Source of the DNA: Listeria monocytogenes
GTDB lineage: Bacteria > Bacillota > Bacilli > Lactobacillales > Listeriaceae
Direction: 5' to 3'
DNA length: 64,000 bases
NCBI RefSeq assembly: GCF_041765605.1
Contig: NZ_CP168900.1
Coordinates: forward strand, 1,814,001 to 1,878,000
Shown here: one piece after another, positions 1 to 8,032 of the stretch
Position numbering within the stretch: position 1 is the stretch's first letter
Layout of the letters: each line of letters begins with the position of its first letter
The notes under the pieces: generated by a model
Databases searched by the model: none
What the model was told of the DNA's origin: nothing
What the model saw: only the letters and a program-made list of their open reading frames with translations
Translations under genes and position numbers: made by a program

Positions 1-1656
1 AATATTACCTTCATCACCAAGTAACGTCATCGCAGAAGTCACCGTTTCTTCGCGAATCCCATCAATCGGAGGATTGGTTACTTGCGCAAAAAGTTGTTTA
101 AAGTAATTAAATAACACTTGTGGTCGTTGGCTTAAAACAGCAAGTGGCGCGTCATAACCCATTGCGCCCATTGGATCTTTTTTCTCTGTTACCATCGGAA
201 TCAAAATTTTATTTAATTCGTCTTGTGTGTAACCAAATGCTCGTTGTTTTTTAAAACGTTCTGATTTATCCATTGCTTCATAATGTAAATCGGCTGCTGC
301 TAAATCGGCAATTTCTGTCATTTCCGCTTCCAACCATGCACGGTACGGTTTTTCCGTTGTTAGTTCTTCTTTTAATTCAGCATCCGTCACAATTCGTCCT
401 TCTTCTAAATCAATTAACAACATCGTTCCCGCGCCAACCGTTTCTTTGCGAATAATTTCACTCGGATCCACTGGCACAACGCCCGTTTCCGAAGAATAAA
501 TAATCGTATGGTCTTTCGTTTCATAATAACGCGCCGGACGTAAGCCATTTCTATCCAAAATCGTCCCAATAACTCGACCATTCGTAAAAGAAATGGATGT
601 CGGCCCATCCCACGGCTCCATTAACGTACTATGATATTCGTAAAAAGCACGTTTCGGATCCGTCATATGTGGATTTTTGTCCCATGGTTCCGGAATAAGC
701 ATCATTGCCGCATGAGGTAACGAACGGCCTGCTTGCACTAAAAATTCTAAGGCATTATCCAAAGTGGCTGAATCACTACCACTTTCGTCAATAATTGGCA
801 GCAATTTGGCTAAATCTTCTCCAAGTAAATCAGATTCTGCTCTTTTTTCCCGAGCTTTCATCCAGTTGACATTACCACGTTGCGTATTAATTTCACCGTT
901 ATGAATTAAATATCGATAAGGATGCGCCCGCTCCCAACTAGGAAAAGTATTCGTCGAAAAACGAGAATGCACTAGCGCAAAAGCCGATACATACGCTGGA
1001 TCTGCTAAATCTAAATAGTATTGATTAATTTGTTCTGGCAGCAACATTCCTTTAAAAATAACTGTTCTTGTGGATAAACTTGGAACGTAGAAAGTCTCTG
1101 TAATTTGCTTAGAAGTCGCAGCAAACTTTTCGATTTGCTTTCTAATTAAATAAAGTGCTCGTTCAAATCCAGCTTCATCTAACTTGGCATTTTTTTGAAT
1201 GAATAGTTGATAAATCGCTGGTTCTGTTTTTCTTGCACCGGCACCTACCTTTGTCACATCAGTTGGTAATTTGCGCCAACCAAGGAACATTTGGCCTTCA
1301 CTCGCAATCAGTTTTTCTGTTTCGTCCATTAAACATTCACGTTCTGTTTTATTTTGAGGGAAATTAAACATCCCAACAGCATAATGATATTTTTCAGGTA
1401 AATTAATACCTAGTTTGCTACATTCGCGTCGGAAGAAAGAGTCTGAAATCTCAAGTAAAATACCAGCGCCATCGCCCGTATCCCCACCAACTTCTCCACC
1501 GCGGTGCTTTAATTGACAAAGCATATGAATGCCTTGTTCGACAATTTTATGAGAAGAAATCTTTTTAATATTTGCTACGAAGCCAATTCCACAAGCATCG
1601 TGCTCATTTTCTGGATTGTATAGGCCGTGTTTTTTTGGTAAATTAGTTTGTTTCAT
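1..1656 (-). CDS. gltB: Glutamate synthase (NADPH) large subunit, N-terminal part (truncated by window edge)
   Basis: The reading frame opens at ATG 1656 behind GAGGAGG and stays open to base 1, giving the first 552 codons of a protein that is normally about 1500 residues. A 21-residue propeptide is followed by Cys22 in the context DACGIGF, the N-terminal nucleophile of class-II glutamine amidotransferases. This domain releases ammonia from glutamine; it is channelled to the FMN/iron-sulfur part, which makes glutamate from 2-oxoglutarate. The gene is divergent from gltC, as in Bacillus subtilis (where it is called gltA), so activation by GltC is expected. The C-terminal FMN and GXGXG domains lie outside the window. 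Confidence 0.95.
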   Translation of the reverse strand, partial: MKQTNLPKKHGLYNPENEHDACGIGFVANIKKISSHKIVEQGIHMLCQLKHRGGEVGGDTGDGAGILLEISDSFFRRECSKLGINLPEKYHYAVGMFNFPQNKTERECLMDETEKLIASEGQMFLGWRKLPTDVTKVGAGARKTEPAIYQLFIQKNAKLDEAGFERALYLIRKQIEKFAATSKQITETFYVPSLSTRTVIFKGMLLPEQINQYYLDLADPAYVSAFALVHSRFSTNTFPSWERAHPYRYLIHNGEINTQRGNVNWMKAREKRAESDLLGEDLAKLLPIIDESGSDSATLDNALEFLVQAGRSLPHAAMMLIPEPWDKNPHMTDPKRAFYEYHSTLMEPWDGPTSISFTNGRVIGTILDRNGLRPARYYETKDHTIIYSSETGVVPVDPSEIIRKETVGAGTMLLIDLEEGRIVTDAELKEELTTEKPYRAWLEAEMTEIADLAAADLHYEAMDKSERFKKQRAFGYTQDELNKILIPMVTEKKDPMGAMGYDAPLAVLSQRPQVLFNYFKQLFAQVTNPPIDGIREETVTSAMTLLGDEGNI

Positions 1657-1767
1657 CCTAGTTCCTCCTCTTCAAAAACCGAATCCTTCTAAGTCTTTCT
1701 GGTAATTATTTAAATTAACTGATAATTAACCAGCGATTCAGCTTACCTTACATTTCTTGTAGTATCT

Positions 1768-1796
1768 ATTTTATTCCTTTTCATTTATCGAAACAA
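1768..1796 (-). promoter_or_regulatory. Putative gltB promoter
   Basis: On the minus strand TTGTTT (1796-1791) and TAAAAT (1773-1768) are separated by 17 bp, about 110 bp ahead of the gltB start. The weak -35 fits a promoter that needs an activator. Confidence 0.5.
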
Positions 1797-1818
1797 TATA
1801 TATAATAGAATAAAACAA

Positions 1819-1831
1819 TCTCATTTCGAGA
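1819..1831. promoter_or_regulatory. Candidate GltC operator (dyad TCTC-N5-GAGA)
   Basis: TCTCATTTCGAGA is a perfect dyad lying just after a TATAAT (1801-1806) that probably serves gltC. Seen from the proposed gltB promoter it is centred near -64, the position where B. subtilis GltC Box I and most LysR recognition sites lie. The identification is inference from position and symmetry. Confidence 0.5.
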
Positions 1832-1848
1832 ACAATCGGAGGTAAGAA

Positions 1849-2736
1849 ATGGAACTGCGACAATTAAAGTATTTTATGGAAGTAGCCCGCGTCGAGCATA
1901 TGACCAAAGCTAGTGAGAATTTACACGTAGCCCAATCTGCCGTTAGTAGACAGATAACGAAACTCGAAGAAGAACTCGGCGTGCATTTATTTGACCGTGT
2001 TGGAAGAAATATGCAACTCACCAGCGTCGGTCAAGATTTCTTAAAACAAGCAGCAATCGCCTTAAACGAGCTACAAAAAGCCGAAGCACTCGTGACCGAA
2101 TATACCGATCCCGCAAAAGGAACTGTTCGCGTCGGCTTGCCAAACTCCCTGTCTACCAAGGTGTTGCCATCCGTTATTTCGACCTTTCGGGAAAAATATC
2201 CGCAAATTACCTACCAGTTTATGGAAGGCACCAATGAAGAACTTACCGAGATGCTCTTAAGCGGCGTCCTTGATATGACTTTTTTATCACCCGTCCCAGA
2301 ATCTAGCGAACAAATTGAAGCCATTCGTTTTTTTGATGAAAAATTGAAGCTAATTGTCCCTAAAACCCATCCACTTGCTGAAAATTTCACCGTTTCACTA
2401 AAAGAGCTCGCTTCCGAAAAATTCGTCCTTTATCCAGAAGACTTTGATTTATATAAAATCGTAACAAAAGCTGCCAATAAAAAAGGATTCGAGCCACAAA
2501 TAGCATTTCAAAGTAGAGATTTTTATACGATTCAAGGACTTGTCGGAGCAGGTCTTGGTATTAGCATTTTGCCCGAAATGATTTTAGATGGAGCGATTTT
2601 TAAGGAAACGAAAAGTATCGCTTTGCGTGATAAAGAATTGCGGCGTTCGGTCGGAATTATTACGACAAAAAAACGGAACCTATCCCCTTCCGAGAATTTG
2701 TTCCGTTCGTTTATTATTTCGTTCTTTTCGAATTAA
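1849..2736 (+). CDS. gltC: LysR-family transcriptional regulator, GltC-like
   Basis: 295 residues, the usual LysR length. It opens with MELRQLKYFMEVARVEHMT, the winged helix-turn-helix region, with recognition-helix sequence AQSAVSRQITKLEEELG around residues 28-44; the rest is the two-lobed effector-binding domain. The GGAGG at 1838-1842 fixes the start. Divergent position next to gltB and close similarity to the family prototype support a role as activator of glutamate synthase and repressor of its own gene. The stop overlaps the stop of the convergent acetyltransferase by 3 bp, leaving no room for a terminator between them. Confidence 0.9.
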   Translation: MELRQLKYFMEVARVEHMTKASENLHVAQSAVSRQITKLEEELGVHLFDRVGRNMQLTSVGQDFLKQAAIALNELQKAEALVTEYTDPAKGTVRVGLPNSLSTKVLPSVISTFREKYPQITYQFMEGTNEELTEMLLSGVLDMTFLSPVPESSEQIEAIRFFDEKLKLIVPKTHPLAENFTVSLKELASEKFVLYPEDFDLYKIVTKAANKKGFEPQIAFQSRDFYTIQGLVGAGLGISILPEMILDGAIFKETKSIALRDKELRRSVGIITTKKRNLSPSENLFRSFIISFFSN

Positions 2737-3251
2737 TTATTTTCAGAAAATGCTGCTGGATAATGGATAGTTCCAGCTAAGTTTTCTAAACTACCATCAT
2801 ATAATTCTAATAGCATAAAGTATTCAGCAGGCACATCAAATGGCGCAGGAATAGCAAACTGCTCAGAAGGAATAAAGCCAAATCGCGGATAATAATCAGC
2901 ATGTCCAAGCACAGCAATGGCCGGATATGCTTTTTCGCGTGATAAACGGATTCCTTCTTCCATTAACCTCGAGCCAACTCGCGTCCCTTGATACGCAGGT
3001 AAAACAGCAAGCGGCGCAAGTGCTAAAATAAATCTGCTTCGTCCGGCTGCTTCAAGCGAAATCTCACTAAACATAATGTACCCAACAATAAGCCCATCTT
3101 CCGCTTCCGCTACAAGGGATAAAGCCGGTTGATAATAATCAGATCTCCGAATACTTTCAATTAAGTCTGCTTCTACAGTACCTTTAAAAGCTTCCTCATT
3201 CACACGACGAATGGCCTCGTAATCTTGTGGTTGTTCTTTCCGAATAATCAT
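2733..3251 (-). CDS. GNAT-family N-acetyltransferase
   Basis: 172 residues with a GNAT fold: N-terminal MIIRKEQPQDYEAIRRVN, a central strand LALAPLAVLPAYQGTRVGSR that carries the acetyl-CoA pyrophosphate-binding loop (Q/R-x-x-G-x-G/A type) and the AVLGHADYYPRFGF segment typical of the YhbS-like subgroup. The substrate cannot be read from sequence. It starts 2 bp after the stop of the glycerol-dehydrogenase-like gene, so the two probably share a transcript. Confidence 0.85.
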   Translation of the reverse strand: MIIRKEQPQDYEAIRRVNEEAFKGTVEADLIESIRRSDYYQPALSLVAEAEDGLIVGYIMFSEISLEAAGRSRFILALAPLAVLPAYQGTRVGSRLMEEGIRLSREKAYPAIAVLGHADYYPRFGFIPSEQFAIPAPFDVPAEYFMLLELYDGSLENLAGTIHYPAAFSENN

Positions 3252-3253
3252 TT

Positions 3254-4360
3254 TTACTTAGTCACTCGTTTCATTGCCATACTATCTTCTAACTGTTTCA
3301 TCGCATTTAATACCACATCAGCTGTCATTTCACCGGGCATCATATGGATTGTTTCATGTGGCTCCGTTGCACGTTTAGATACGGCCACAAGCGTTTCTTC
3401 TGCAAGTGTCGCAAGTCCCATATCATATAAACTCATCGGAAGACCAAGCTCAGAATAAAATGGCAACAAACGCTCGATTTCATCCCATCTATTTTCTATT
3501 ACTAATTGAACTAAAATACCATAAGCTACCTTATTACCATGCAATAAGTGATGTGTTTCTGGAACCATCGTTAGCGCGTCATGAATCGAATGCGCTCCTG
3601 CACAACGTCCATAATCATCGCCAAAACCACCGACCATTCCACCAACTAAAATATTCGTCTCGATAATTTTAACAAACGCTTCATTCAATACTTGTTTGTC
3701 CATGGCAGCAAGTGCTTCTTCACTATATTGCAACAAGTTATCACGACACATTTTGGCAGCAAAATGCGCGATTTCAATTTCGACTGATTTAGTTGGTAAG
3801 GAATTAATAATCACGTCTGCTTCGTACCATTTGGCTAGCGTATCGCCAATTCCAGCAACTAGTAACTCTTTCGGTGAGTCTAAAATCATTTCCGGATCAA
3901 TTAATAACAGCGCATTACTACTCGCAAACACATCGTAACGAATCATAGCGCCCTCTTCGTCGTACATCACACTAAGTGGCGTATAAGCGGCACAAGTTGA
4001 TGCAAGTGTCGGTAAGATAATGACTGGTAAACGTAGAACTGCTGCTGCCGCTTTACATACGTCAGCTATTTTTCCGCCACCTACTGCGATAATCGCATCC
4101 ATCTTATTTGTTTCCATGATTGCCACCAGACGATCGCGCTCCTCGTAGGTAGAACCACCATTATATACTTCAAAAGTAGATGTAACAGTTGATAAAACAG
4201 GGAATTTCTTTTTAGCGACTTCCCAAGAAGCATTTCCACGAACTACTAATACATTTTTCAAACCGCGGCGTTCTAGGTGAGTAGGTAATGTATCCCACGC
4301 GCCTACTTGGCATAAATATTCTTGTGGAGCTCCGCGAACAATCAATTCTTTATTCAACAA
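3254..4360 (-). CDS. Glycerol dehydrogenase-like, iron/zinc-dependent alcohol dehydrogenase family
   Basis: 368 residues, the usual length for GldA-like enzymes. An N-terminal Rossmann half holds the NAD-binding GGGKIADVCKAAA segment near residues 97-109. The C-terminal metal-binding half has Asp in GIGDTLAKWYEAD and His in CAGAHSIHDALT and HHLLHGNKVAYG, the three metal ligands of the family. It would oxidise glycerol or a related polyol to a keto-alcohol. It has its own strong promoter (4418-4446), and the GNAT gene follows directly. Substrate could differ (for example glycerol-1-phosphate dehydrogenase-like), so no gene symbol is given. Confidence 0.85.
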   Translation of the reverse strand: MLNKELIVRGAPQEYLCQVGAWDTLPTHLERRGLKNVLVVRGNASWEVAKKKFPVLSTVTSTFEVYNGGSTYEERDRLVAIMETNKMDAIIAVGGGKIADVCKAAAAVLRLPVIILPTLASTCAAYTPLSVMYDEEGAMIRYDVFASSNALLLIDPEMILDSPKELLVAGIGDTLAKWYEADVIINSLPTKSVEIEIAHFAAKMCRDNLLQYSEEALAAMDKQVLNEAFVKIIETNILVGGMVGGFGDDYGRCAGAHSIHDALTMVPETHHLLHGNKVAYGILVQLVIENRWDEIERLLPFYSELGLPMSLYDMGLATLAEETLVAVSKRATEPHETIHMMPGEMTADVVLNAMKQLEDSMAMKRVTK

Positions 4361-4417
4361 AAATCATCCCTTCTGTCTGGCACGGTCGGATATTCGGCTG
4401 CGACATTTATAATTCAA

Positions 4418-4446
4418 ATTGTATAGGAACTTAAACCTACTGTCAA
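4418..4446 (-). promoter_or_regulatory. Sigma-A-type promoter of the glycerol dehydrogenase-like gene
   Basis: TTGACA (4446-4441) and TACAAT (4423-4418) on the minus strand with 17 bp spacing, about 60 bp ahead of the coding start and just after the end of the importer operon. Confidence 0.7.
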
Positions 4447-4451
4447 TCGCG

Positions 4452-5267
4452 CTATTGCTTAGCGATTTCGTCATCACCAAACCATTTTTTACTAATTTCT
4501 TGCATTTTTCCTTCTTTGTATAATTTTTCAAAAGCTTCATTGATTTTTGTTTGCAGTTCTTTATCACTTTTGCGCATTCCTACAGCAAAATCTGTGGCAT
4601 CAAAACCGCCTGTTATAATGTTGTAATCGTCTTTATTTTTTTGTTTATCAATGTAATAACGCGCGTAAACCTCATCGATGATTAAACCATCGATTCGTTT
4701 GTTATTCAAATCAATGAAAGCTGTATCAAATGTATCGTATAATTCTGGTTCGTTATTATTTATAATGTCTGTTAGCACTTCTGGTTTTTTCGCCATATCA
4801 TCGATGGAGCTTGCCCCATTTTGTGCACCGAGCGTTTTATTCTTCATATCGCTAAATTGATTAATATTGCTTGATTTTAAAGTGACTAATACTTGTTCAT
4901 TTTTCATGTAAGGTTGACTAAAAGCGACCTGTTTTTTCCTCGCATCCGTCACTGTGTAGCCATTCCAAATTAAATCAATCGAGCCGTTTTTTAGTTCAGA
5001 TTCTTTCATCGTCCAATCAATCGGGGTGAATTTTGCTTTAATGCCATATTCTGCAAATACAGCTTTCGCCAAATCAATATCAAAGCCAACTAAGTTATCA
5101 TCTTTATCTCGAAATCCCATCGGCACAAAACTATCGTCTAAACCAATCACCACTTCTTTATCTTTTTTAATTCTACTCCACTGGTCCTCTTTAGATTCAC
5201 CGCTGGAACAAGCTCCCAGCGCTAACATTACCATTAACATTACAGTTATTAATAATCCTTTTTTCAT
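4452..5267 (-). CDS. Amino-acid ABC transporter, substrate-binding lipoprotein
   Basis: 271 residues. A lipoprotein signal peptide ends in LALGAC with Cys20 as the lipidated residue. The mature part is a family-3 periplasmic binding-protein fold (RIKKDKEVVIGLDDSFVPMG, VGFDIDLAKAVFAEYG, SIDLIWNGYTVTDARKK). Such proteins bind polar amino acids outside the membrane and deliver them to the permease. It is the last gene of the operon permease-ATPase-binding protein, with only 1 bp between it and the ATPase gene. The T-box upstream suggests histidine as a possible ligand. Confidence 0.9.
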   Translation of the reverse strand: MKKGLLITVMLMVMLALGACSSGESKEDQWSRIKKDKEVVIGLDDSFVPMGFRDKDDNLVGFDIDLAKAVFAEYGIKAKFTPIDWTMKESELKNGSIDLIWNGYTVTDARKKQVAFSQPYMKNEQVLVTLKSSNINQFSDMKNKTLGAQNGASSIDDMAKKPEVLTDIINNNEPELYDTFDTAFIDLNNKRIDGLIIDEVYARYYIDKQKNKDDYNIITGGFDATDFAVGMRKSDKELQTKINEAFEKLYKEGKMQEISKKWFGDDEIAKQ

Positions 5268-5268
5268 G

Positions 5269-5925
5269 TTAGATTGCCTCCTTTTTTAGTGGTTCGACTT
5301 CCATCATTTGATCCGCAACTTTTTCGGCAAAAGTGTGATCATGTGTAACGATAATTTGCGTAATACCAACCTTTTTCAAACTTAAAATTAATACTGCAAC
5401 ATGATCGCGCAAGTCAGGATCTAAAGCGGATGTCGGTTCATCAAATAGCAGCACTTTGGGATTCATCGCAAGTGCTCTGGCAATCGCGACCCGTTGTTTT
5501 TGTCCGCCGGATAATTGGTACGGCATACTATTTGCTTTATCGGCTAAATCAAGTAAGCCAAGTAATCGTTCTGCTTCTTTAACGGCATCTGCTTTCTTTG
5601 TTTTCCGAGCAAGCGTCGGTGCTAAAATCAAGTTATCTAAAACACTTAAATGCGGAAATAAGTGGAATTCTTGGAAAACAACACCAATCGTATTTTCCAC
5701 ATCTTTTCTCGACATTGGGTCAATTTTTTCACCATCAATGAAGATTTCACCAGCATCCATTTTTTCTAGTCCGCTAATACAACGAAGTAAAGTTGTTTTC
5801 CCGCCACCAGATGGACCAACAATGGAAAGTATCTCGCCATCTTGAAGCGTAATGTTCACATTATCTAAAATTGTTTTTTGATCAAATTTTTTCGATAGGT
5901 TTTTAATTTCCAACATTTTTTTCAC
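5269..5925 (-). CDS. Amino-acid ABC transporter, ATP-binding protein
   Basis: 218 residues, slightly short for this family (about 240). Walker A GPSGGGKTT near residues 38-46, Q-loop VFQEFHLF, signature LSGGQKQR near 136-143, Walker B VLLFDEPTSALD, and the H-loop VTHDHTFA. It drives import by the adjacent permease and binding protein; the stop codon of the permease lies 1 bp upstream of its start, so translation is probably coupled. Confidence 0.93.
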   Translation of the reverse strand: MKKMLEIKNLSKKFDQKTILDNVNITLQDGEILSIVGPSGGGKTTLLRCISGLEKMDAGEIFIDGEKIDPMSRKDVENTIGVVFQEFHLFPHLSVLDNLILAPTLARKTKKADAVKEAERLLGLLDLADKANSMPYQLSGGQKQRVAIARALAMNPKVLLFDEPTSALDPDLRDHVAVLILSLKKVGITQIIVTHDHTFAEKVADQMMEVEPLKKEAI

Positions 5926-5926
5926 C

Positions 5927-6568
5927 TCATTTATAATAACTAAAACGTTTTTCGAGTTGTTTAAATAATACGGTTAGGATAGCAGTTAATGCTAAGTAAA
6001 TTGCTGCAACTAATACAAGTGGAATCAGTGTAACATCTCTACTCATAGCAATTTTTCCGGCTCTTAGTAAATCACCAATTCCAAGGATGTAAACTAGAGA
6101 TGAGTCTTTTACTAAGTTAATGACTTCATTCCCAATTGCTGGTAAGACACGTTTGACAACTTGTGGTAAGACGATTTTTCGAAGTGTCTGTCCGTAAGTT
6201 AGGCCTAAAACCTTAGCACTTTCATATTGTCCATTTTCGATGGAAAGAAAACCACCGCGGAAAATCTCTGCAAAATATGCTGCATAATTTAAAATAAAGG
6301 CAATAAACACGGCATCCATTCGGTCAAAAACAACCCCGATAATCGGTAACCCATAATAAATAAAAATTAATTGTAAAAGTAAAGGCGTGCCTCGCATAAT
6401 CCAAATATAAATATTTAAAATGAATTTAAGGGGGGCTATTTTGCTAATATTTCCAACTGCCACAACCGCTCCTAATGGTATCGAACAAACTAATGTAACA
6501 ACAAAAACGAGTAATGTTGTTTTCGCCCCGTCAAGTAAAGCTGGTAAAATCTCCATGATATAATCCAT
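5927..6568 (-). CDS. Amino-acid ABC transporter, permease
   Basis: I chose ATG 6568, which follows AAAGGAGCG; a further in-frame ATG at 6592 lies in the T-box terminator run and has no ribosome site. This gives 213 residues with about five membrane segments, and the EAA-type loop ESAKVLGLTYGQTLRKIVLPQ that docks the ATPase (HisM/GlnP family). First gene of the importer operon, directly downstream of a T-box leader, so its expression should rise when the cognate tRNA is uncharged. Confidence 0.92.
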   Translation of the reverse strand: MDYIMEILPALLDGAKTTLLVFVVTLVCSIPLGAVVAVGNISKIAPLKFILNIYIWIMRGTPLLLQLIFIYYGLPIIGVVFDRMDAVFIAFILNYAAYFAEIFRGGFLSIENGQYESAKVLGLTYGQTLRKIVLPQVVKRVLPAIGNEVINLVKDSSLVYILGIGDLLRAGKIAMSRDVTLIPLVLVAAIYLALTAILTVLFKQLEKRFSYYK

Positions 6569-6876
6569 TATTCTTCGCTCCTTTTTTAACATAAAAAAAA
6601 TCTCGTCGCACTTGGCACTAATTGGCCAAGAGGACGAGAATAATATTCACGTGGTTCCACCTCAATTTACTGATACTTCGCAGTACCAGACTCTGTTAGT
6701 TCGAGACTAACAAGCTATAACGGGCTTAACCCGAGTTCACCTACCCACTTATGCTTCAGCAAACCAACTCCGAGATGTGTTCGATCACGTTATCTTTATC
6801 CTTTCGCACCAACCAAGGACTCTCTTCAAAAGAATCACGTTCTACTTGTTCTCTTCTACGCTTTCACTTCTTCTTG
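6569..6876 (-). promoter_or_regulatory. T-box riboswitch leader of the amino-acid ABC importer
   Basis: Read on the minus strand, the roughly 300-base leader has a Stem I with GGTTGGTGCGA (distal-loop type), a specifier region GAACACATCTCGGAG, the T-box core GGTGGAACCAC (6661-6651) and a terminator hairpin with CTCGTC/GACGAG and CTTGGC/GCCAAG arms plus eight T (6639-6593). The specifier codon reads best as CAC (His) at 6779-6777. The tRNA-end-pairing bulge is TGGA. Uncharged tRNA would stabilise the antiterminator and allow transcription of the importer. Confidence 0.9.
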
Positions 6877-6881
6877 CTAAT

Positions 6882-6910
6882 ACTCTACCACGATAAAGCG
6901 GTAGAGTCAA
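6882..6910 (-). promoter_or_regulatory. Promoter of the T-box leader
   Basis: TTGACT (6910-6905) and TAGAGT (6887-6882) on the minus strand, 17 bp apart, placing the transcript start near 6876 at the beginning of the leader. Confidence 0.7.
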
Positions 6911-6929
6911 CCGTTTTAATTAAACAAAA

Positions 6930-6963
6930 AAATGGCGTACGAAATTAAATTATTCGCACACCA
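6930..6963 (-). terminator. Terminator after virS
   Basis: On the minus strand an 11-bp stem with G-U pairs (TGGTGTGCGAA / TTCGTACGCCA) followed by seven T, right after the virS stop. Confidence 0.75.
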
Positions 6964-6970
6964 CTCTCTA

Positions 6971-8011
6971 TTAATCTTTGGCAATCAGTAAATAGTCATC
7001 TTTCTGTTCAAAATAGAGCTTTACTTCTGTACCTACACCACGCTCAGATTGAATACAAATTTCATGTCCTAATTTTTTTGCCATTTGTTTGGCTAAATAC
7101 AACCCCATGCCCGTTGCTTTTTTCTCTTGCCTACCAATATTACCTGTGAATCCTTGCTCGAAGACACGCGGTAAATCTTCTTCGTTAATCCCGCGACCGT
7201 TGTCTTTCATATGCAGTACTTTCTTCCCGGACGATTCTGTGTCACACCAAATTTTGACTTCGCCGCCGCTTTCAGTGTACTTGAGTGAATTAGACAAAAT
7301 TTGATCCAAAATAAAACCAAGCCACTTGCTATCTGTACGCACATCTATATCGACATTTTGTAAATCCAACTTCATTTTCTTCCCTATGAAAAGTTTAGAA
7401 TGACGTTTGACTGATTCGCGCACTACTACTCCAAGATTTTGCTCTTGAATAAAATAGTCTTTTGAAAATGTGTCTAGTCGCGAAAAATAAAGTGCCTGCA
7501 TGACTAATTTATCAATCGTTGTTAATTCTTCATCGATTTGTTTAAAAATCGTTTCAGTATCATTTAAATCCGGATTATTAATTAACATTTTACTTGCAAC
7601 AACTGGAGTTTTCACTTCATGTACCCAATATAAAATAAAATCATGATACTCTTGTTGTTTATCTTGCAACTTACTAATCGTTCGTAATTCTTCCTTATGT
7701 TTTTTTACCATTAATTGATTGAAAAATGCCTGTTCGCGAGTACGCGGTTTCGGTAGTAATTCAATGATATTTTCTTCAATCTCCCCGCTAACCAAATCTT
7801 TCATTTCGCGCCAATAACTATATTTAAAGAAATAACCCAGCACGAGATAAGCAAGTAAGAAAACTAAAACAAAGACATATAAATAAATGAAATTCCCAAT
7901 CGTTAATTTACTGTTCGGATCAATGGAAATTAATACACCTACAAAAAACATAATGCTACAAAAAAACAATAAGAAAAATCGCTTATCTTTTATATAGCTC
8001 CACCAATTCAT
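6971..8011 (-). CDS. virS: Sensor histidine kinase VirS (BceS-like, intramembrane-sensing)
   Basis: 346 residues. Two membrane segments (about 11-31 and 41-63) with almost no extracytoplasmic loop, then a HisKA region with the phospho-accepting His131 in WVHEVKTPV. The HATPase domain has an N box around LDQILSNSLKY, the G1 box DNGRGI and the G2 motif GMGLYLAK. Kinases of this type sense peptide antibiotics through a partner ABC transporter, here most likely VirAB. It is separated from its regulator virR by three genes and lies last in the cluster. Named by recognition of the Listeria VirR/VirS arrangement. Confidence 0.9.
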   Translation of the reverse strand: MNWWSYIKDKRFFLLFFCSIMFFVGVLISIDPNSKLTIGNFIYLYVFVLVFLLAYLVLGYFFKYSYWREMKDLVSGEIEENIIELLPKPRTREQAFFNQLMVKKHKEELRTISKLQDKQQEYHDFILYWVHEVKTPVVASKMLINNPDLNDTETIFKQIDEELTTIDKLVMQALYFSRLDTFSKDYFIQEQNLGVVVRESVKRHSKLFIGKKMKLDLQNVDIDVRTDSKWLGFILDQILSNSLKYTESGGEVKIWCDTESSGKKVLHMKDNGRGINEEDLPRVFEQGFTGNIGRQEKKATGMGLYLAKQMAKKLGHEICIQSERGVGTEVKLYFEQKDDYLLIAKD

Positions 8012-8032
8012 ATCGTACCTCCTCGCTACTAA

